Shown here: positions 45,350-53,275 of the stretch, in pieces
Position numbering within the stretch: position 1 is the stretch's first letter
How the letters are laid out: the number at the start of each line of letters is the position of its first letter
Origin: Proteiniborus sp. MB09-C3
GTDB lineage: Bacteria; Bacillota; Clostridia; Tissierellales; Proteiniboraceae
DNA length: 64,000 bases
NCBI RefSeq assembly: GCF_030263895.1
Contig: NZ_CP127161.1
Location: 1,240,001-1,304,000 of the forward strand
Direction: 5' to 3'
Position numbers and translations under genes: made by a program
The notes under the pieces: generated by a model
The model's input: the letters and a program-made list of their open reading frames with translations, nothing else
The model's database searches: none
Told to the model about the DNA's origin: nothing

Positions 45350-45772
45350 ATGTTGTCACCAAGCTTAGAGGATTATCTAGAAGAGGCCTATAGGCTAAGT
45401 ACTTATAATAAAGAAATAAGGATAAAGGATGTCTCTGAATGCTTAAATGTTTCTATGCCATCTGTTGTAAAAGGCCTTAGAAAATTAAATCGATTAGGAT
45501 ATATAGTATATCAACCATATGAAAAAATTGAATTAACTGATAGAGGAAAGATAAAAGGCTCTTTTCTTGTGGAGAGAAATAAAATACTAAAGGATTTTGT
45601 TGGAATGATTGGGGCAGATTGTGATATAAAACAGGAAGCAGAAGCAATGGAGCATTACCTTACCATATCTACTATAAAAGCCATCGAAAAGCTAGTGAAG
45701 TTTTTTACCGAAAATGAAAAGCTTCTATTAGAGTTTAGAAATTATAAAGCTGAAAGTATATTGGATGATTAA
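45350..45772 (+). CDS. mntR: DtxR/MntR family metal-dependent regulator
   Basis: A 140-residue regulator. The winged helix is LEDYLEEAYRLSTY, then RIKDVSECLNVSMPSVVKGLRKLNRLGYI and YEKIELTDRGK. The dimerisation and metal domain follows (ADCDIKQEAEAMEHYLTIST), with Glu, Cys and His ligands in family positions. It lacks the SH3-like third domain, as MntR does. It probably senses Mn2+ or Fe2+ and acts on the twin palindromes before feoA; that target is inferred. A perfect 17-bp hairpin ends the gene. Confidence 0.85.
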   Translation: MLSPSLEDYLEEAYRLSTYNKEIRIKDVSECLNVSMPSVVKGLRKLNRLGYIVYQPYEKIELTDRGKIKGSFLVERNKILKDFVGMIGADCDIKQEAEAMEHYLTISTIKAIEKLVKFFTENEKLLLEFRNYKAESILDD

Positions 45773-45813
45773 CAAAAGGTATGTTTGCAAGGATAAGCAA
45801 ACATACCTTTTGT
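45772..45813. terminator. Bidirectional terminator between mntR and feoB
   Basis: A perfect 17-bp inverted repeat, ACAAAAGGTATGTTTGC with its complement, around an 8-base loop, with A and T tracts on both sides. Confidence 0.9.
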
Positions 45814-45822
45814 GTAATTACG

Positions 45823-47226
45823 CTATGCTATACCCAAAACAGTAAACAAGATTCTTATAGCAAAGGTAACAGCTATAGCTATTCCTGTAGTTAGTACAAG
45901 TGTAAATAGAGGCCATTTTATACCATTGGATTCCTTGCGCATTGTCAATAAAGTAGTTGCACATGGAAAATGTAATAGAGAGAAAAGCATAAAGTTGAAT
46001 CCAGTTACCCAAGTCCAGCCATTGTCTATTAGAAGGCTCTTTAGTGTATGCAGGTTATCAAATTCAAGCATAGCCCCTTGAGACATATAGCTCATTATCA
46101 GTATTGGAAGAACAATTTCATTGGCTGGAAGACCTAGTATAAAGGCCATAAGTATAAATCCATCTAAACCTAGGAGTTTTCCAAAGGGCTGAAGAAATCC
46201 AGCACTTAAATTTAACAAGCTAGTATCGCCTATCATAATATTTGCAAATAGCCAGGTTATAGCACCAGCAGGAGCTGCAACTATAATTGCTCTGCCAAGT
46301 ACAAACAGGGTTCTATCTAGGAGAGATCTCACAAGTATTTTACCAATCTGTGGTTTTCTATAGGGAGGTAGCTCTAGAGTAAATGATGAAGGAACTCCCT
46401 TTAAAATTGTGGATGATAAGAGCCTAGATACTATTAGGGTGACAATTATTCCAATAAGTATCATAAAGACCACAGATAATGTTGCCAATATGGAGCTGGA
46501 CCTTTCACCAATTATGCCCAACCCACCAAAAAAAATAGTTGATATAGCTATAAGTGTTGGAAATCTACCATTACATGGAACAAAATTATTAGTTATCATT
46601 GCTATTAGCCTTTCTCTTGGCGAATCTATAATACGGCAGGCTACTATTCCAGCAGCATTGCAACCAAAGCCCATGCTCATAGTTAGAGATTGCTTTCCAT
46701 GGGTGCCTGCTTTTCTAAATGCATTATCTAAATTAAAGGCGACTCTAGGCAGGTATCCTAAGTCTTCTAAAAGAGTAAATAAGGGGAAAAATATAGCCAT
46801 TGGAGGAAGCATTACTGCAACTACCCATGCTAAAGTCCTATACATTCCAAGAATTAGTATTCCATGCAACCAATTAGGTGCATTAACATATATGAAAAAG
46901 CTGCTTAAATTATCTTCAAACCCAAATAGTACATTTGCAAGCAATTGAGAAGGATAGTTTGCTCCTTCTATAGTTATCCAAAATACTACACCTAACAGAA
47001 GCAGCATGATAGGGTATCCCGTTAATTTTGAAGTCAAAATATCATCTAGCTTTTTATCCCAGTTTATTTTTCTTTTATCATTGACAAGAACAACTGAGTT
47101 AGCTATGTTTTCAGCCTTTTCATATATTGTTGCGACAATACTATCACCGAGAGATTCACTATCCATGATTTTTTTAGATATGAATTCTTCTAGATTATTA
47201 ATGGATATGTCAGTTTTATAATCCAT
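45823..47226 (-). CDS. feoB: FeoB membrane part (split ferrous iron transporter)
   Basis: A 467-residue membrane protein equal to the C-terminal two thirds of FeoB, with two Gate-type domains: WLHGILILGMYRTLAWVVAVMLPPMAIFFP with EDLGYLPRVAF, MSMGFGCNAAGIVACRIIDSPRERL (the conserved Cys), FVPCNGRFPTLIAI, and the second gate GLPANEIVLPILIMSYM. The GTPase is a separate upstream gene in the same frame, separated only by TAA and AAT. A GAGGTG SD and an ATG directly follow the stop, so it looks like a stable split. It imports Fe2+ across the membrane. Confidence 0.85.
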   Translation of the reverse strand: MDYKTDISINNLEEFISKKIMDSESLGDSIVATIYEKAENIANSVVLVNDKRKINWDKKLDDILTSKLTGYPIMLLLLGVVFWITIEGANYPSQLLANVLFGFEDNLSSFFIYVNAPNWLHGILILGMYRTLAWVVAVMLPPMAIFFPLFTLLEDLGYLPRVAFNLDNAFRKAGTHGKQSLTMSMGFGCNAAGIVACRIIDSPRERLIAMITNNFVPCNGRFPTLIAISTIFFGGLGIIGERSSSILATLSVVFMILIGIIVTLIVSRLLSSTILKGVPSSFTLELPPYRKPQIGKILVRSLLDRTLFVLGRAIIVAAPAGAITWLFANIMIGDTSLLNLSAGFLQPFGKLLGLDGFILMAFILGLPANEIVLPILIMSYMSQGAMLEFDNLHTLKSLLIDNGWTWVTGFNFMLFSLLHFPCATTLLTMRKESNGIKWPLFTLVLTTGIAIAVTFAIRILFTVLGIA

Positions 47227-47229
47227 ATT

Positions 47230-48000
47230 TTACACCTCAGCTTCCATATGAACATCTTTCATTAAAAATTCCTGTATAGATTCTAATATACTATTGTCGC
47301 CGTCAATAAGTCTCAATGCTATCCATCTTGCATTATAATTTTCTCTTACAAACTCAGGGAGATTTTCTATTATTTCAGATACTAAAGATTCAATTTTATC
47401 ATTGTAGATAATTTTCAAAGGCTTTGGCTGAAGTTTTTCTTCTATCATCTCATCTATTGTTTCCTTTAACATATCTACTCCCGTTCCATCTCTAGCAACC
47501 ATTGGAATTACAGGTATTTTTAGCTCTTCTTCTAATTTAGATATATCAATTTTTATACCTTTTCTGGCGGCTTCATCTATTAAATTGAGACAAAGTATTA
47601 CATTATCAGCTAATTCCATTATTTGAAGTGTGAGATTTAGATTTCTTTCAAGGCATGTAGCATCTGCAATAACTATTGTAATCTTAGGATTTCCAAAGCA
47701 TATGAAATCTCTAGCAACTTCTTCTTCCTGAGAGTTAGCGAGAATAGAATAGGTTCCAGGTAAATCGACTAATAAATATTCCTTATCCTTGTACTTAAAG
47801 CTTCCCTGAGCATTTGAAACGGTTTTGCCAGGCCAATTTCCTGTATGTTGATTTAATCCTGTGAGATAATTAAACAAAGTGCTTTTTCCTGTGTTTGGAT
47901 TACCTGCAAGGGCAATAATAATTTGTTCCTCAGCTTTTTTTGTTAAATTAAACTTTTCCTTTAAAAGCGATAATCCGCTAGATTGACTAGTGAGACCCAT
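47230..48000 (-). CDS. FeoB GTPase part (split)
   Basis: A 256-residue G protein. G1 is GNPNTGKST, G3 DLPGTYS, and G4 is the NLID motif. The sequence HTGNWPGKTVSNAQG is the switch I region of FeoB. The last 60 residues are the helical regulatory part. It would normally be fused to the membrane domain; here the stop codon TAA comes four codons before the membrane ORF's second residue in the same frame. AGGAGGAAAAGG lies before the ATG. It follows feoA by 32 bases in the same operon. Confidence 0.85.
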   Translation of the reverse strand: MGLTSQSSGLSLLKEKFNLTKKAEEQIIIALAGNPNTGKSTLFNYLTGLNQHTGNWPGKTVSNAQGSFKYKDKEYLLVDLPGTYSILANSQEEEVARDFICFGNPKITIVIADATCLERNLNLTLQIMELADNVILCLNLIDEAARKGIKIDISKLEEELKIPVIPMVARDGTGVDMLKETIDEMIEEKLQPKPLKIIYNDKIESLVSEIIENLPEFVRENYNARWIALRLIDGDNSILESIQEFLMKDVHMEAEV

Positions 48001-48032
48001 CCTTTTCCTCCTTGATATTTCATATTTCTAAA

Positions 48033-48311
48033 TTATAGTGGCTTTACAATTATATTTTGTGCTTCTTCTTTTCTTAAAGCAATTATAGAACCTCTTATAT
48101 TAAAGGCTATAGGATTGCCTGATGGACTTAACCTCTCTACAGAAATAGTAGAGTTTGGAATAATCCCTAAATCAAGAAATCTTCTTCTAGTTATACCGCT
48201 ATTTAATATTTCTTTAATTCTTGCTGTTTTACCTACTGGTAATTGATTCAGTAGTATATTTTCATGTTTTAACTGGTTAAATTTTATTGAAACATTATTA
48301 TAAGTTTCCAT
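48033..48311 (-). CDS. feoA: FeoA-like protein
   Basis: A 92-residue SH3-like protein that helps FeoB. The core is LNQLPVGKTARIKEI, then GITRRRFLDLGIIPNSTISVERLSPSGNPIAFNIRGSIIALRKEEA read in parts. An ATG also lies at 48317, but GGGGGT favours the one at 48311. First gene of the feoA-feoB operon, preceded by two DtxR-type palindromes. Confidence 0.85.
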   Translation of the reverse strand: METYNNVSIKFNQLKHENILLNQLPVGKTARIKEILNSGITRRRFLDLGIIPNSTISVERLSPSGNPIAFNIRGSIIALRKEEAQNIIVKPL

Positions 48312-48340
48312 TTTCATACCCCCAATTTAGTAGTTATGTA

Positions 48341-48381
48341 TTAGCCTGGGCTAACAATTGTAAAAAATTAGCCTAGGCTAA
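48341..48381 (-). promoter_or_regulatory. Twin DtxR/MntR-type operators before feoA
   Basis: TTAGCCTAGGCTAA (48368-48381, perfect palindrome) and TTAGCCTGGGCTAA (48341-48354, one mismatch) lie in the feoA leader, just downstream of a TATAAT on the minus strand (about 48387-48392). They look like operators for an iron- or manganese-dependent DtxR-family repressor; the MntR-like gene at 45350 is the obvious candidate. Confidence 0.75.
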
Positions 48382-48484
48382 TGATTATAATAAAAAAATA
48401 ATCATATTATGTTATTGGGCTTTTCAGTTTTTTCTCTGATATTGTCATTATATTTTTTACTAAAAAAAGTGTTACATTTACACC

Positions 48485-48513
48485 TTGAAGAATATGAATT
48501 AATATGCTAGTAT
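48485..48513 (+). promoter_or_regulatory. Promoter of the hisS leader
   Basis: TTGAAG (48485-48490), 17 bases, TAGTAT (48508-48513) with TG one base before it (extended -10). The transcript would start near 48520 and carry the leader peptide ORF. Confidence 0.7.
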
Positions 48514-48542
48514 AAAGAAAAGCTTAAAGGAAGCTGGTTAAT

Positions 48543-48593
48543 ATGCTATATAATTCTTTTATAAATCAAATAAATAAGGTTCATCATCACTAG
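48543..48593 (+). CDS. His leader peptide (attenuator), ends in three His codons
   Basis: A 16-codon ORF, MLYNSFINQINKVHHH, with AAAGGAAG 9 bases before the ATG. The last three codons before the TAG are CAT CAT CAC. This is the pattern of the classical his attenuation leader: a ribosome short of charged tRNA-His stalls on these codons and changes the folding of the RNA downstream. The next gene is a histidyl-tRNA synthetase, which fits. Confidence 0.85.
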   Translation: MLYNSFINQINKVHHH

Positions 48594-48721
48594 AGAGAGT
48601 TTGTGTCTATAAGATATAAGTGTAGATGCAAGCTCTATTGGTATTTGTTTAGAGCTTGCATCTAGTGGTGATAACTGTTTTGAATCAGAGCCATGTAGGT
48701 GCGTACCTATGTGGTTTTTTT
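48583..48721 (+). promoter_or_regulatory. Transcription attenuator of hisS
   Basis: The His-codon segment (48583-48593) can pair over 11 bases (one G-T) with 48662-48672. Between them sits a perfect 14-bp hairpin (48623-48636 with 48651-48664). A terminator follows (CCATGTAGGT 48691-48700 with ACCTATGTGG 48705-48714, then seven T). If the His codons are covered by a stalled ribosome, 48662-48672 can instead pair with about 48684-48698, which breaks the terminator. No T-box core (AGGGTGG-ACCGCG) is visible. The pairing scheme is by eye. Confidence 0.7.
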
Positions 48722-48749
48722 ATTAAAAAAATTGAGGAGGAATAGAGAA

Positions 48750-50036
48750 ATGAAATTACAGAATTTAAAGGGAACAAAGGATTTTTTACCAGAAGAGCAG
48801 ATAATAAGAGATAAGATTAAAAGAACACTGGAGGACACATTTCAAAGATATGGATATATGCCTCTGGAAACACCTATGCTTTGTAGCTTTAACCTTTTAG
48901 CTTATAAGTATGGAGGAGGAGATGAAATATTAAAAGAGATTTATAGATTAAGTGACCAAGGCAGTAGAGAACTGGGATTGAGATATGACTTAACTACTCC
49001 TCTTGCAAAGGTAATAGGAATGAATCCTTATCTTAATATGCCATTTAAGCGATATGAAATTGGAAAGGTTTTTAGAGATGGCCCTGTAAAAACAGGTAGA
49101 ATGAGAGAATTCATTCAATGTGATGTAGATATAGCAGGGTTAAAATCTATGATGGCAGAGGCAGAGCTTATGTCAATGGTAGTCAGCGTATTTGATGAAC
49201 TGAAATTAGAAGTATATATTTCGTATAATAACCGAAAGCTTCTCTATGGCATTTTAATAGGAGTTGGAGTAGCGGAACAAGAGATTAATGAGGTAGTACT
49301 TACATTAGATAAGCTAGAAAAAATAGGGCAAGATGGCATTCAAAAGGAAATGCTTGAAAAGGGAATAGATGAAAGTATAATAGATAAAATACTCATATTA
49401 ATAAATGATAAGAACCTGTGTAACCTTGAATATCTTTTAAAAGCCTATGATAATCCACTAGTTAATGAGGGCATAGATGAGCTTAAAGAGTTAAATGATT
49501 TTCTAGAGGAACTAGGTATAATTAAGTATACTAAATTTAATCCATTCTTAGCTAGAGGCTTAGATATATATACTGGAACTGTGTATGAAGTATTTTTATC
49601 AGATAATAGTATATCTTCAAGTATAGCGGCAGGCGGTAGATATGACAAAATAATTGGTTCATTTTTAAATAATGGCAATGAATACCCAGCAGTAGGTTTA
49701 ACTTTTGGACTCGATGTAATATATGCAGCTATGACCTTAAGGCCTGAAATTCAATCCACATCTTTAATTGATATATTAATAATACCAGTTGGAACAGAAA
49801 AAGAATCCTTAAAGCTGGCATGGGATTTAAGAAAGCAGGGAATTAAAGTCGATATAGAAATGAGCGGTAAAAAGCTCAATAAAAGCCTAAATGCTGCAAA
49901 TAAAAAAGGAATCCCATACGTTATAGTCCTTGGGCAGGAGGAAATACAGTCAGGAAGAGTCACTATAAAAGATATGCTTAAGGGTGAAAGTATTGAGGTG
50001 AGTGTGTCAGAAATAAAAGAAAAAATTATGTACTAG
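48750..50036 (+). CDS. hisS: Histidyl-tRNA synthetase
   Basis: A 428-residue class II synthetase that charges tRNA-His. Motif 1 region is GTKDFLPEEQ..., motif 2 is FRDGPVKTGRMREFIQCDVDI, the His-binding loop is ARGLDIYTGTVYEVF, and motif 3 is GGRYDKIIGSF with GLTFGLDVI. A C-terminal anticodon-binding domain starts at about residue 335 (IDILIIPVGTEKESLKLAWDLRKQGI). Full length and the anticodon domain argue for a real HisRS and not the regulatory HisZ. The ORF is open from 48699, but GAGGAGG places the start at 48750. It is controlled by a His-leader attenuator. Confidence 0.88.
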   Translation: MKLQNLKGTKDFLPEEQIIRDKIKRTLEDTFQRYGYMPLETPMLCSFNLLAYKYGGGDEILKEIYRLSDQGSRELGLRYDLTTPLAKVIGMNPYLNMPFKRYEIGKVFRDGPVKTGRMREFIQCDVDIAGLKSMMAEAELMSMVVSVFDELKLEVYISYNNRKLLYGILIGVGVAEQEINEVVLTLDKLEKIGQDGIQKEMLEKGIDESIIDKILILINDKNLCNLEYLLKAYDNPLVNEGIDELKELNDFLEELGIIKYTKFNPFLARGLDIYTGTVYEVFLSDNSISSSIAAGGRYDKIIGSFLNNGNEYPAVGLTFGLDVIYAAMTLRPEIQSTSLIDILIIPVGTEKESLKLAWDLRKQGIKVDIEMSGKKLNKSLNAANKKGIPYVIVLGQEEIQSGRVTIKDMLKGESIEVSVSEIKEKIMY

Positions 50037-50079
50037 GACGGTAAAACCGCCAGACTGTGTGAAAAGATGAATTTTCCCT

Positions 50080-50151
50080 CTGTCGTTCTGAATGAATGTG
50101 AAGAGTAGTACTTTTTAAAACCAGATATGTTGTTTGCGTTCAGAATGACAG
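50080..50151. repeat. GTCGTTCTGAA/TTCAGAATGAC inverted-repeat element
   Basis: CTGTCGTTCTGAA (50080-50092) and TTCAGAATGACAG (50139-50151) pair with one mismatch; outer bases CTGTGTG and CGCACAG extend the fold. Related to the element at 5183-5225. It lies between convergent hisS and cotJC. Confidence 0.6.
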
Positions 50152-50202
50152 ATTGCGCACAGCCTACCGCCCCATGTTAATTATATATTCTGGTAATTTT
50201 GG

Positions 50203-50775
50203 CTAGTAATGCTTTTTACTACACATATGCTCCTGTACTATGCAAAGAGCCTCTCCAAATCTTTGAAAATGTACTACTTCTCTTTCTCTTAAAAATCTTA
50301 GAGTATCTATGACACCAGGGTCATCACTTACACGTATTAGATATTCATAGGTTGTTCTTGCTTTTTGTTCAGCTGCCATATCTTCATGTAGGTCAGTTAC
50401 TGGATCGGCTTTAGATTGAATATATGAAGCAGTCCAAGCTTGACCGCCAGCATTATGTGGGAATGGACTTTTGCCATGATTTACATAATGAGCCTCAAAG
50501 GGAGTTCCTTTTATCTGCTCAATAGTAGCATCTTTAGTTAATTTATAAACAAGTGTACCTATGATCTCCCAATGGGCTAGTTCCTCTGTACCAATATCAT
50601 TTAATACAGCTTTTGCTTTTCCTGTAGGCATAGTCCATCTCTGAGTAAGATATCTAATACCTGCAGAGAGTTCACCATCTGGACCACCAAATTGTTCTAT
50701 AATCATAGCGGCCAGGGTTGGGTTAGTAGTATTTACTTTAACTGGATATTCTAGCTTTTTTTCATAAATCCACAT
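50203..50775 (-). CDS. cotJC: Spore coat protein CotJC, manganese-catalase family
   Basis: A 190-residue protein of the Mn-catalase family, part of the inner spore coat. Metal-ligand motifs are LSAGIRYLTQRW, DIGTEELAHWEIIGTL and DLHEDMAAEQKARTTYEYLI with FLREREVVHFQRFGEAL. It is the last gene of the cotJABC operon. AGGAGG lies just before the ATG. Normally made in the mother cell under SigE. Confidence 0.92.
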   Translation of the reverse strand: MWIYEKKLEYPVKVNTTNPTLAAMIIEQFGGPDGELSAGIRYLTQRWTMPTGKAKAVLNDIGTEELAHWEIIGTLVYKLTKDATIEQIKGTPFEAHYVNHGKSPFPHNAGGQAWTASYIQSKADPVTDLHEDMAAEQKARTTYEYLIRVSDDPGVIDTLRFLREREVVHFQRFGEALCIVQEHMCSKKHY

Positions 50776-50791
50776 TTCTTAGCCTCCTTTA

Positions 50792-51058
50792 TTAGCATCT
50801 ACATTTTCCAAAATCTACATCCCATGGCCAAGGTTCATCTACATACTGCCATGGAAATCTACTCATACTTGTAAACTTCAATGGGCCATATTGTGATTCA
50901 TAGAAACAGGTAAGCTCATCATATTTTTGAGAAAAAGTATTATGAAGTCTCAATGCCCTTTCATCCTCTGGATGAGTATCTAGATATAAATTAGTTTCTA
51001 CTAATACAAATCCTACCTCCATAAGCTGTTCAAGCAGTTCTGCTTGGTTATTTTTCAT
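50792..51058 (-). CDS. cotJB: Spore coat protein CotJB
   Basis: An 88-residue CotJB protein (LLEQLMEVGFVLVETNLYLDTHPEDERAL..., ending YVDEPWPWDVDFGKCRC). A GTG start at 51067 is possible, but AGGGGGTG is 8 bases before the ATG at 51058. Middle gene of the operon; 16 bases to cotJC. Confidence 0.9.
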   Translation of the reverse strand: MKNNQAELLEQLMEVGFVLVETNLYLDTHPEDERALRLHNTFSQKYDELTCFYESQYGPLKFTSMSRFPWQYVDEPWPWDVDFGKCRC

Positions 51059-51078
51059 AAATTGCACCCCCTAAAAGT

Positions 51079-51261
51079 TTATTTACAATATATTTCTTTT
51101 TTATATGGCTCATGAAGCTCTGGGAACAATGTTCCTTTTTTTAACGCCTCAGCAGGACAGAAAACTTTATCCATAATTTGAAATGGTACGTAGGCATTAG
51201 CAAGTCTTGTATATGGCTCCATAGGCGGAATACAGTATATACAATTGTCCTTGTTTTTCAT
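51079..51261 (-). CDS. cotJA: Spore coat protein CotJA
   Basis: A 60-residue CotJA protein: ANAYVPFQIMDKVFCPAEALKKGTLFPELHEPY is the conserved body (given in full across residues 20-52). AAAGGAGG precedes the ATG at 51261; the longer ORF from 51300 runs through this SD and is unlikely. First gene of cotJABC. Confidence 0.88.
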   Translation of the reverse strand: MKNKDNCIYCIPPMEPYTRLANAYVPFQIMDKVFCPAEALKKGTLFPELHEPYKKEIYCK

Positions 51262-51487
51262 GAAAAAAACCTCCTTTATAATTATGTTCTGCAATACCAT
51301 ATTACGCTAAGGCTATATTAAATGTGATATTATAATGACGATAAAAACTAGATTAAAAGAGTATAGTCAAATCATTTTTTTTATTTGAAAAAATGCAAAT
51401 TAGAATTAGTAATGTAATATTTATAAATCCATATAAATCCAAGGGGGGATGGTGGTATAATTTGTTTGTAATCTGTTCCACATTTAG

Positions 51488-51673
51488 AAAAGACGAAATG
51501 AACTTAAATCTGTGCCTTCATACTTTGAAAATCATAATGCATTATTGCAAAGACATAATATCGAAGTGTTTAGAGGTGTGAAGGCAATCTCAGTAGATAT
51601 TAATAATCAAATAGTAAAAATTACTGATGATAAAAAGAAAATATTAAAGAATATAAGTATGATAAAAGCCTAA
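51488..51673 (+). pseudogene. Possible oxidoreductase remnant in a 500-bp gap
   Basis: The stretch 51262-51787 between divergent cotJA and the lipoprotein gene has no full gene. One open frame without a start (ending at TAA 51671-51673) reads HNALLQRHNIEVFRGVKAIS and VDINNQIVKITDD, which faintly resembles the nucleotide-binding part of NAD(P)H:flavin oxidoreductases. It could be a decayed gene; the family call is weak. A 62-codon ORF in another frame looks like chance. Confidence 0.25.
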
Positions 51674-51787
51674 CTTTTAGCAACTGCTAGATCCATGAGT
51701 GATTTCTCCATATAGCACTTACTTTTTACATAAAAGTGGCTCTTAATGAAGATAATATTATTAAAATATATTTGCGAGGTGTTTTAA

Positions 51788-52165
51788 ATGAAGAAATATA
51801 AGATTTTTCCTTTAATAGCGTTTTTGATTATACTAACATTTGGCTGTAGTGCAGAAACCATCCAATCAGTAAAATCTTTAAATTTCCCCTTAAGAGATGA
51901 TATGAACCTAGAGTCAACTAATACCAGCACAGTAAACGATGTCGAGATTGAATCTTCCACTTATACAGTTCAAAATGGAGATTTAAGTTCTTTTTTGTTT
52001 GAATATGAGAAAAACCTTAATGAAAAAGGTTGGGCAACTGTTAATGATCTAAAGCCTAGTGGTTTAGTAGTTGAGAAAAGCAATAAAACAGTAACTATTC
52101 TTGCCTATGAGCAAGATAATAAACTTATGGTTGATATACTTCCTACCCCAAAGGCAAAAGAATAG
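51788..52165 (+). CDS. Small lipoprotein of unknown function
   Basis: A 125-residue secreted lipoprotein. The signal ends in the lipobox LTFGC (Cys about residue 20). The mature part has SLNFPLRDDMNLESTNT and a two-strand domain with FLFEYEKNLNEKGWATV and KTVTILAYEQDNKLMVDILP. I do not recognise a family. GCGAGG lies before the ATG. A terminator overlaps the stop codon. Confidence 0.7.
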   Translation: MKKYKIFPLIAFLIILTFGCSAETIQSVKSLNFPLRDDMNLESTNTSTVNDVEIESSTYTVQNGDLSSFLFEYEKNLNEKGWATVNDLKPSGLVVEKSNKTVTILAYEQDNKLMVDILPTPKAKE

Positions 52166-52184
52166 ATTACCTTTGGGGTAGTTT
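52143..52184 (+). terminator. Terminator of the lipoprotein gene
   Basis: A perfect 12-bp stem, CTACCCCAAAGG with CCTTTGGGGTAG, around a 15-base loop that contains the stop codon; TTTAAT follows. Confidence 0.8.
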
Positions 52185-52302
52185 AATATCTCGGTATAAG
52201 CTTGGGATTATATTAAATAATAATTCTTCTATATAGCGTTTCTTATCCATAATCTTTTGCTATAATTAATATAGTTAGAAATGACATGGAGGGAAATAAA
52301 AT

Positions 52303-52707
52303 ATGAAGAATATTAAAATAATTGAAAGGAAACCTTCAGTTGAAGAATACATTAAATTAAGAAATTCTGTTGGTTGGAAGATTTTACAGCATGATAAAAT
52401 TGAAAAAGGGTTGGATAATTCAATTTACTGCATTTGTGTGGAAGATCAAGATAATATAATAGGATTAGGTAGAATCATTGGAGATGGCGGAACGGTTTTT
52501 TACATACAAGACATAATAGTTGTACCATCATATCAAAAGCAAAAAATCGGCACATTAATTATGACGAAACTAATGGAGTACATTGATAATAATTGTATAA
52601 ATGAGGCTATTATTGGTCTGATTGCAATAAGTGAATTGGATAAGTTCTATAAAAAATTTGGGTTTACAAATAACCAGAATAATCGTTTTTATAGATATAA
52701 TGGCTAA
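52303..52707 (+). CDS. GNAT family N-acetyltransferase
   Basis: A 134-residue single-domain acetyltransferase: ICVEDQDNIIGLGRIIGDGG, YIQDIIVVPSYQKQKIGTLIM (acetyl-CoA loop Q-x-x-x-I-G) and FYKKFGFTNNQNNRFYRY. GGAGGG is 7 bases before the ATG. Single gene, substrate unknown. Confidence 0.85.
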   Translation: MKNIKIIERKPSVEEYIKLRNSVGWKILQHDKIEKGLDNSIYCICVEDQDNIIGLGRIIGDGGTVFYIQDIIVVPSYQKQKIGTLIMTKLMEYIDNNCINEAIIGLIAISELDKFYKKFGFTNNQNNRFYRYNG

Positions 52708-52804
52708 GTTTTGCAAATAGAGTAAGATCGTTTTTATCTAATATTTACCTAGGAATATTGACCAGCTTGTCAAATGTGCATAATTCTACCGTGAATCTGT
52801 TATA

Positions 52805-52844
52805 TATAAAAGGAGGGCTTGCCAACGATTACCCTCCTATATAG
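52805..52844. other. Hairpin of unknown role
   Basis: AGGAGGG (52811-52817) and CCCTCCT (52832-52838) pair perfectly, with flanking TATA bases also able to pair. The arm contains an SD-like sequence, but no ORF follows. There is no T tract. Confidence 0.4.
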
Positions 52845-52933
52845 TCGTATTACCAATAACTTTATCTAACAGAGCTAAAATATTTTATCAATTAAGCGAT
52901 AAAGTAAATGAGCCAATTGTGATTCAAAAGTTT

Positions 52934-53275
52934 TTATTTATATCTATGAAGTTCTATTAGAAGATTGTTATCCTCATAAATTACCTTAGCATGGTCAGTC
53001 ATCATACCAACTAAGGCTATTTCTGTGGTCATATCATTGTCCCCAGCTAGCTCCCAGTAATACTCTTCGGCAGCTCTTTGACGTGGAGCATTTAAAAGCT
53101 CTCTTAGATTATTCACACTTTCATTAGTTCGATTAACATTCCTAGCATTTATTAATAACTTAAACATATCGTTATTATTTTCTATAGAAACATCTACTTT
53201 TTCTGCATCTCCAAGCATTGCAAAAGTAACCATTTCACTTACAATTTTAGTGATTTTCTTAACCTCAACATTCAC
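52934..53275 (-). CDS. Hypothetical protein paired with DUF1576 gene
   Basis: A 113-residue soluble protein. It begins VKKITKIVSEMVTFAMLGDAEK, then VDVSIENNNDMFKLLINARN, and ends TTEIALVGMMTDHAKVIYEDNNLLIELHRYK in parts. The alternation of helix and strand faintly recalls a GHKL ATPase fold, but nucleotide-binding motifs are missing; I make no functional claim. The GTG start directly follows the TGA of the DUF1576 gene, and the SD AGGAGG lies inside that gene, so they are coupled. Confidence 0.6.
   Translation of the reverse strand: MNVEVKKITKIVSEMVTFAMLGDAEKVDVSIENNNDMFKLLINARNVNRTNESVNNLRELLNAPRQRAAEEYYWELAGDNDMTTEIALVGMMTDHAKVIYEDNNLLIELHRYK

Noticed and set aside
46409-46948. 179-codon plus-strand ORF within feoB
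   Set aside because: Antisense shadow of the FeoB membrane domain; no SD and low-complexity translation.
48594-48721. T-box riboswitch before hisS
   Set aside because: No AGGGTGG-ACCGCG core; a His leader peptide explains the region better.
51393-51581. 62-codon ORF after cotJA
   Set aside because: No SD, odd composition; another frame of the same stretch looks more like an old coding remnant.
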